A DNA stretch of 64,000 bases, taken from NCBI GenBank assembly GCA_902596775.1, contig CACJVE010000002.1, positions 1 through 64,000 of the forward strand. Reading direction: 5' to 3'. Under the pieces are notes generated by a model that had not been told where the DNA came from, made no database searches, and saw only the letters and a list, made by a program, of their open reading frames with translations. Below are positions 62,606 to 64,000 of the stretch, in pieces. How positions within the stretch are numbered: position 1 is the stretch's first letter; each line of letters begins with the position of its first letter. Both the position numbers and the translations under genes were made by a program. The stretch comes from an uncultured SAR92 cluster bacterium. Its GTDB lineage: Bacteria; Pseudomonadota; Gammaproteobacteria; Pseudomonadales; Porticoccaceae.

Positions 62606-63012
62606 TACGCCACCTCCTGAAGATCTTCACGAAACAATCCTTCCCATTGACAATGTGCGTGTAAGTTAAAAACCGCTTGATCTTGTTCCTTCTTATGGAT
62701 CTTTTCGATTTTTAACATCGCTTCTTTTTCAGTTTTAGCTTGTACTTCGATTACTTTGGAACACCTTCCCTGTAGGTAAAGTTCATATGTTTCACCGTCA
62801 TATTCCATTTCTTCTAACCAGTGCTCTTTATCAAACCAACACGGATCATCAATATCCCAACGACAATCAGGCGAATCATTATTCCAATCCACTCGTTCTT
62901 CCTTGTCGTGGATCTTTCGAATAATCTCTAAAGCATCGGTATCTTTATCTACCTGACTTGTTTCTATCGATTTAGAACACCATCCCAACATTTCTAATGA
63001 ATAATTTTTCAT
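62605..63012 (-). CDS. Hypothetical protein with two tandem CSK-KIH-CxW repeats; start at MKNYS
   Basis: YSLEMLGWCSKSIE...IIRKIHDKEE...CRWD and YELYLQGRCSKVIE...KIEKIHKKEQ...CQWE; SD GGAGGTAGCGTAATG favours start at 63012. Confidence 0.7.
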   Translation of the reverse strand: MKNYSLEMLGWCSKSIETSQVDKDTDALEIIRKIHDKEERVDWNNDSPDCRWDIDDPCWFDKEHWLEEMEYDGETYELYLQGRCSKVIEVQAKTEKEAMLKIEKIHKKEQDQAVFNLHAHCQWEGLFREDLQEVA

Positions 63013-63203
63013 TACGCTACCTCCATTAATTGAGTTATGTAATTGGTTCCCCAATCTCGTGGAACCGTGTTAAGAACTCCATTCACTAAACGCTCTAACT
63101 GTTTAGGATTTTCTGTTCCAAGCTGAATTGCCTCATCAAGAGACGTAATAATTGCCATCTCTTCTTTGGCGCGTTTTATTTCACAAAAGTTAATAACTTC
63201 CAT
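63012..63203 (-). CDS. Small hypothetical protein (63 aa), first gene of the coupled operon
   Basis: Stop overlaps start of next gene (TAATG). Confidence 0.6.
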   Translation of the reverse strand: MEVINFCEIKRAKEEMAIITSLDEAIQLGTENPKQLERLVNGVLNTVPRDWGTNYITQLMEVA

Positions 63204-63287
63204 TTTTTACTACTCCATTTAATGTCTCCAAATTAGTGGGTTCTTTGGATGGGAGACGTTCATTCCAGAGAACTATTTTTTGTTGAT

Positions 63288-63309
63288 TAATCAACATTTC
63301 TTACTCGTT
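63288..63309 (+). repeat. Right copy of 22-bp inverted repeat TTTTGTTGATTAATCAACATTT
   Basis: Exact reverse complement of 57272-57293; lies in the divergent intergenic region 63204-63436. Confidence 0.97.
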
Positions 63310-63436
63310 AATCCCAATCAACAATACCCATAATAAAGAACCCGACAAGTTTTGTAGAACGGCAATTTTATTGACAATACGAATGTCTGGAAATCGTCCT
63401 GAAACGCATATAAAATAGTTTTATGGAGATAAAAAT

Positions 63437-64000
63437 ATGAGAAAAAGATGGACTAACAGAAAACTCTTTACGGTACGATTTAAAGGGAGAGAACCTCGTG
63501 CCCTACTATGGAGAAAACCAGTTTATAAAGAGTGGTTTTTATATGCCAAATTAGCACAAGAATTAGGTAAGAAAATTCCAAAGGCATTTGGTAATTTAAA
63601 AAAATTCGATGACTTTGAGGACTGGTGGAGACATCCGAAATATGGGTTCGAATTATTCTGTGAAAAACCAATTGGTGAGTTAGTACAGGAGACACAGCCA
63701 AATCGATCCAAACTACAACCAGATGAACTGCTGCTGAAAATAAATTTAAAAGGTGATTTAGAAATCATTAATCGAGATATCAAAAGATTACTCATCTCAA
63801 AAGATGTAGGTGAAGACTACACATCAAATGCTCGTTTCCAACCAAGTCGATCTATGAAACACATATCGGTAGGTGTAACCGATAAAGTACGTGAGAAAGG
63901 AGTAAAAAGAGATAACAAACTTAAAAGGGCGAGAGAGACTTACATCATGTCATTAACTATGTCGCCCAAAGAAATAGTCAAAGAATTAAAGTTAATGCCG
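63437..64000 (+). CDS. Hypothetical protein, truncated by window end
   Basis: ORF open to the window edge (absent from the track): MRKRWTNRKLFTVRFKGREPRALLWRKPVYKEWFLYAKLAQELGKKIPKAFGNLKKFDDFEDWWRHPKYGFELFCEKPIGELVQ... Confidence 0.75.
   Translation, partial: MRKRWTNRKLFTVRFKGREPRALLWRKPVYKEWFLYAKLAQELGKKIPKAFGNLKKFDDFEDWWRHPKYGFELFCEKPIGELVQETQPNRSKLQPDELLLKINLKGDLEIINRDIKRLLISKDVGEDYTSNARFQPSRSMKHISVGVTDKVREKGVKRDNKLKRARETYIMSLTMSPKEIVKELKLMP

Larger units (their letters stand above)
55900..64000. mobile_element. Integrated mobile element, left part; right boundary outside window
   Basis: Tyrosine integrase at the left edge beside core genes, then HUH Rep-like protein, serine recombinase, RHH protein, AAA+ operon and many short unrecognised ORFs. 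Confidence 0.85.

Noticed and set aside
57272-63309. The 22-bp inverted repeat as a serine-invertase switch
   Set aside because: The serine recombinase has its own different res-like repeats upstream, and the palindromes sit in promoter positions. Kept only as an alternative.
63480-63795. Two minus-strand ORFs near the window end
   Set aside because: Antisense to the longer plus-strand ORF 63437..64000, with serine-rich shadow composition.

Overview
The window is AT-rich and looks like a gammaproteobacterial chromosome. From about 1 to 55.8 kb it is mostly conserved housekeeping: a partial recN; the metY-rimP-nusA-infB-rbfA-truB-rpsO-pnp operon on the minus strand; secG-tpiA-glmM-folP-ftsH-rlmE; murA-ibaG-mlaC; kdsD-kdsC-lptCAB-rpoN-mgtE; yhdP-mreDCB; gatCAB. 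A catabolic/accessory block lies at about 11-22.7 kb: a PhyH-HEAT fusion, an SSS symporter, a CaiB family CoA-transferase, two ALDHs, a Zn-ADH, an enoyl-CoA hydratase and a GrdB-like protein. From about 55.9 kb to the window end is an integrated mobile element whose right boundary is outside the window. It carries a tyrosine integrase, a HUH-type Rep-like protein, a RHH protein, a very acidic protein, a serine recombinase with a res-like site, and a translationally coupled minus-strand operon with a clamp-loader-like AAA+ ATPase. The strongest observations are: (1) the GrdB-like gene is read through one in-frame UGA in a U-P-L-C context, followed by a bacterial SECIS-like hairpin, so it is a probable selenoprotein that the ORF track splits in two; (2) in the element, an exact 22-bp inverted repeat (16-bp palindromic core) about 6 kb apart, hairpins on both sides of the HUH Rep gene, res-like sites, a repeated SD/stop/start junction through the operon, and several unrecognised proteins; (3) mreC has no ATG/GTG/TTG start that would include its membrane anchor. 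No homology search or folding software was run. Names come from recognising motifs and gene order.
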